A DNA stretch of 64,000 nt from Ruminococcus flavefaciens ATCC 19208 (GTDB lineage: Bacteria > Bacillota > Clostridia > Oscillospirales > Ruminococcaceae). Both the position numbers and the translations under genes were made by a program. Position 1 is the stretch's first letter, and every line of letters starts with the position of its first letter. The stretch lies in assembly GCF_000518765.1 (NCBI RefSeq), contig NZ_JAEF01000007.1:54295-118294 (forward strand), written 5' to 3'. Shown here piece after piece: positions 62,801 through 64,000 of the stretch. The notes beneath the pieces are model-generated. The model saw only the letters and a list, made by a program, of their open reading frames with translations, ran no database searches and was not told the origin of the DNA.

Positions 62801-62956
62801 GTCTGCTGCGTGATATGTTGTGTTCTTTGAGCAGACTTCGTTGAATGTCACCTGTCCGTTTGTCTCAGCAATTGCAGGAAGGTATGTCGCTGATTGCAGC
62901 AGCATACCAAGACATAGTATTCCCGCAATACTACGACTTTTAGTTTTTGCTTTCAT
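59825..62956 (-). CDS. Secreted CotH kinase-domain protein with lamin-tail, CBM and dockerin
   Basis: The 1043-residue protein has a signal peptide (about 1-33). A lamin-tail domain (about 37-180, NEVCSKNTTYHAADGNCYDW at its start) and a chitobiase-like strand pair (YYTTDGSDPVYG) follow. A CotH domain (about 300-680) carries YQVMEKLGKSYF, GVRIKG-like VGIRIKGAYSRC and VVFDTESG. A bacterial repeat (about 745-830), a Thr linker, a CBM6-like module (about 890-975) and a dockerin (about 985-1043, GDVNGDGEVDVYD) end it. CotH proteins are secreted kinase-like enzymes of spore coats; dockerin-bearing CotH proteins occur in cellulosomes with unknown role. The start was chosen for GGAGGTGGAGGAAA. Confidence 0.9.
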   Translation of the reverse strand: MKAKTKSRSIAGILCLGMLLQSATYLPAIAETNGQVTFNEVCSKNTTYHAADGNCYDWIELYNNSKTEADISGWGLSDKEDQPFKYVFPSGTRIAAEGRLVVFCDSDAAANNKSIAPFGISASGETLLLSDANGNAVNTITVGSLAADTSFGQYPEGSGEYYVLNCTPDKKNTEPEGTNAVHAPVFSHESGLYDSDFKLTLTADEGCDIYYTTDGSDPVYGSKKYTEPLTIKDMTDNENRLSARTDIVPNGAEAPRGNVDKAAVIRAVAVDGEGRPSEYITKVYLVGKTNSGYYKNMKVVSIVTDHANLFDENKGIYCLGRVYEENKHGSEDKWPWEIKANYTMKGRDWERPAVFTMFDNGEKVIEQNVGIRIKGAYSRCLAQKSFNVYTRSDYGKEEFEYDFFSGKATKAKNGKAIKKYDGIVLRNGGNDNTGAFFRDSINQSLVTDRAFATQATSECIVLIDGEFWGIYQVMEKLGKSYFSDHYGVKKSDVAVIKNNGLEEGSDSDLNDWRRACDGISNGSMSYDEFCSKFDIQSVMDYFAAQIYWCNADWPQNNFMAWRSNAVDAENPYADGKWRMVVFDTESGQGLYGTEDKVYSADGFRRIRESNCQLARVFNSLMNNEQFRLKFARTMMDLANYNFTPERTKKVIESYRNNFRQQIIDTYSRFHSGSLSGSNAERRFDGDINTVIEFYAQRYSHAERTLRSAAKLSSEPRRLTVVNSADNGSIKLNTLELGRISSWSGKYHTDYDIYIKALPLEGKTFSHWKVNGARITNGDTTTASIKVRLEGDATVEAVYVGSENEQPTTTTTTIKTTTKTSTTTTTTKTTSKTTTKTTSSTPTVTTSSFKPGIVSLGKVVQAEKYDIKSGIDTENCSEGGLDVAYAENNDYIGFKDIDLTGVKKIDFRIGSNGARAQLEIRVDDPNGNVIGRMDIKSSGGWQTWNTQACSIQETNGKHDIYFKFVGGDGYLYNINWWRTDKRDEKYALGDVNGDGEVDVYDLCGMKKAIVNGDVKNFGAADMNGDDVINETDLELLRKFIKGEC

Positions 62957-63656
62957 TTTCCTCCACCTCATCTGAAAAAATAATCCTCGGTTGCTGCCAT
63001 AATAAAATCAGTGTTTAAAAAAATCATATATAATATTTTTGTGTCAATGGTCAAATATATTTCTAATAATGGCAGCTTAATCATTATAGCATATACGCAA
63101 GGCTATTTCAAGCCTTTTAACCGATTTTTTTATTTGTTTAAAGTAAAAAATTCATGGTAAAAAGGCTCACTCTATTGTCACTATGTTGCTATTGCATAAA
63201 AAATTAAACAATCGATCGCTTATTATATCGATATTGCGGAGAGTATTATTTTAGCTATTTTATACAACGCAGAAACGTTCCAAAACAGATCAATGACAAA
63301 ATATAAAAACTAATTTGTAATATTTGTAACAACCAATCGCAGCAAAACGCACAAATTAAATCATACAATCAGCATAATAGGATACTAAAAATACAGTTTG
63401 CATTTTTCACAGAGTAATTTTTCAAAAAGAATATTCGATTTGTAAATTATGCGAGCGCAATAATATACTAATATTTAGTCAAAAATAGCAAAAAATGTCA
63501 TTTTCGTGCTAAAAAATGAGTCTCTTTAAATTATAGAAAATAAGAAAATCCCAACCCCAAATAGAGAATTCAACCAAAAAAGTAGTAAAAAAACAATCAA
63601 AAATGTGCAGGAGAGGCTTGAATCAGGCTAATATGGAAGAATCAGCAAATTTCGAC
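62957..63656. other. Gene-free, A+T-rich divergent region between CotH and xylanase genes
   Basis: About 700 bases, very A+T rich, with no credible frame. It must hold the promoters of two divergent cellulosomal genes; only that of the xylanase gene is clear. Confidence 0.65.
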
Positions 63657-63727
63657 TTGAATTGTTCACAGAAATGTAATAAAATGTACGTAAAGAAACG
63701 CCGCAAAAGTCCAACTCAACTTTTGCG
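63657..63727 (+). promoter_or_regulatory. Xylanase promoter with terminator-like hairpin in the leader
   Basis: TTGAAT (63657-63662), a 17-base spacer, TAAAAT (63680-63685). In the leader, CGCAAAAG / CTTTTGCG (63702-63709 with 63720-63727) is followed by ATTTTCTTT, which looks like an intrinsic terminator ahead of the gene. Confidence 0.6.
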
Positions 63728-63786
63728 ATTTTCTTTAATTGTAAAGGATATCATTTATTACGAAACGAAAGTGAGGAATGATCGAC

Positions 63787-64000
63787 ATGAAAAAGAGCAA
63801 TTTCAAAAGATTGGTCAGCGCAGGTATGACTGCGATGATGGCTGTTTCATGTATTCCATCGGGTCCTGCTGCATTGGTAGCAAATGCTGCTGACGCCCAG
63901 CAGAGAGGAAACATCGGCGGATACGATTATGAAATGTGGAACCAGAACAGTCAGGGTCAGGTTTCAATGCAGCCGGGCGCAGGATCATTTACCTGCTCAT
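63787..64000 (+). CDS. GH11 endo-1,4-beta-xylanase, N-terminal part; 3' end outside window
   Basis: The first 71 residues are visible. The signal peptide (about 1-35, ending ANA-ADA) is followed by GNIGGYDYEMWNQNSQGQVS and then MQPGAGSFTCS, the first strands of the GH11 beta-jelly roll as in R. flavefaciens XynA-type xylanases. The catalytic Glu pair lies beyond the window. AGGAATG precedes the ATG. A dockerin or further modules are expected but not visible. Confidence 0.88.
   Translation, partial: MKKSNFKRLVSAGMTAMMAVSCIPSGPAALVANAADAQQRGNIGGYDYEMWNQNSQGQVSMQPGAGSFTCS

Noticed and set aside
63603..63893. Plus-strand 96-residue frame before the xylanase
   Set aside because: Different frame from the clear GH11 signal peptide; the promoter and hairpin lie inside it.

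Overview
The window is from a low-to-moderate GC, cellulolytic, anaerobic Firmicute of the Ruminococcus type (close to R. flavefaciens / R. champanellensis / R. albus). The evidence is seven secreted proteins with type-I-like dockerins (typical core DANCDGNVDMSD...NPNKYG) joined by Thr-rich linkers, a GH11 xylanase start, GH9, GH53 and CE1 modules, Gram-positive signal peptides and lipoboxes, IreB, and CymR-like Rrf2 control of cysteine synthesis. No rRNA, tRNA, IS element, phage module or CRISPR array was seen.

Layout. 1-600: 3' end of a GH53 galactanase with dockerin. 0.8-5.5 kb: HAD phosphatase, Hsp33, methyltransferase and two related lipoproteins. 5.5-8.3 kb: secA. 8.4-10.5 kb: a tandem array of seven tiny two-helix membrane protein genes, unrecognised. 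10.6-14.8 kb: phosphopantetheinyl transferase, IreB, GH25 lysozyme, TSCPD protein, CwlD-type amidase, ACT-domain protein, and several gene remnants, including a decayed dockerin tail.

15.2-26.8 kb is a sulfur island. An Rrf2 regulator and cysK share an operator. A minus-strand run encodes a family 2A encapsulin shell (SrpI type), its cysteine desulfurase cargo with a long disordered N-terminus, MetY, a TusA-like protein, thioredoxin, a ThiS-like carrier ending GGGQ, a ThiF-type E1, a JAMM protease and a thioredoxin reductase-like protein. A MoaD-ThiF-rhodanese fusion and cysE lie upstream. The gene set joins the encapsulated-desulfurase system to the protein-thiocarboxylate (HcyS/HcyF/HcyD-MetY) route to homocysteine.

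27-33.5 kb: a methyltransferase; a His-rich, ligand-variant Ni-CO dehydrogenase (CooS) with two small membrane proteins; and a sulfonate-type ABC transporter. The transporter is preceded by a 25-codon leader peptide containing Met-Met-Cys-Met-Met and by mutually exclusive antiterminator and terminator hairpins, which looks like a ribosome-mediated Met/Cys attenuator.

33.6-42.3 kb: two dockerin proteins of unknown function (one with leucine-rich repeats), a Fur/Zur-type controlled zinc-binding lipoprotein gene with a membrane partner and a CobW remnant, and a CBM-dockerin-CE1 esterase. 42.5-48.6 kb: an unknown secreted protein, a LacI-sensor/LytTR fusion regulator, an MBL hydrolase, a second LytTR regulator with its membrane partner, and a PH-like membrane protein. 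Two promoters here carry 21-bp-spaced direct repeats that are probably LytTR sites. 48.7-64 kb: a double esterase with an internal dockerin, a prepilin, an oxygen-stress operon (ferritin-like, flavin-binding, HTH, MBL-rubredoxin) with a TetR regulator, a GH9 cellulase, a CotH-dockerin protein, and the start of a GH11 xylanase whose leader has a terminator-like hairpin.
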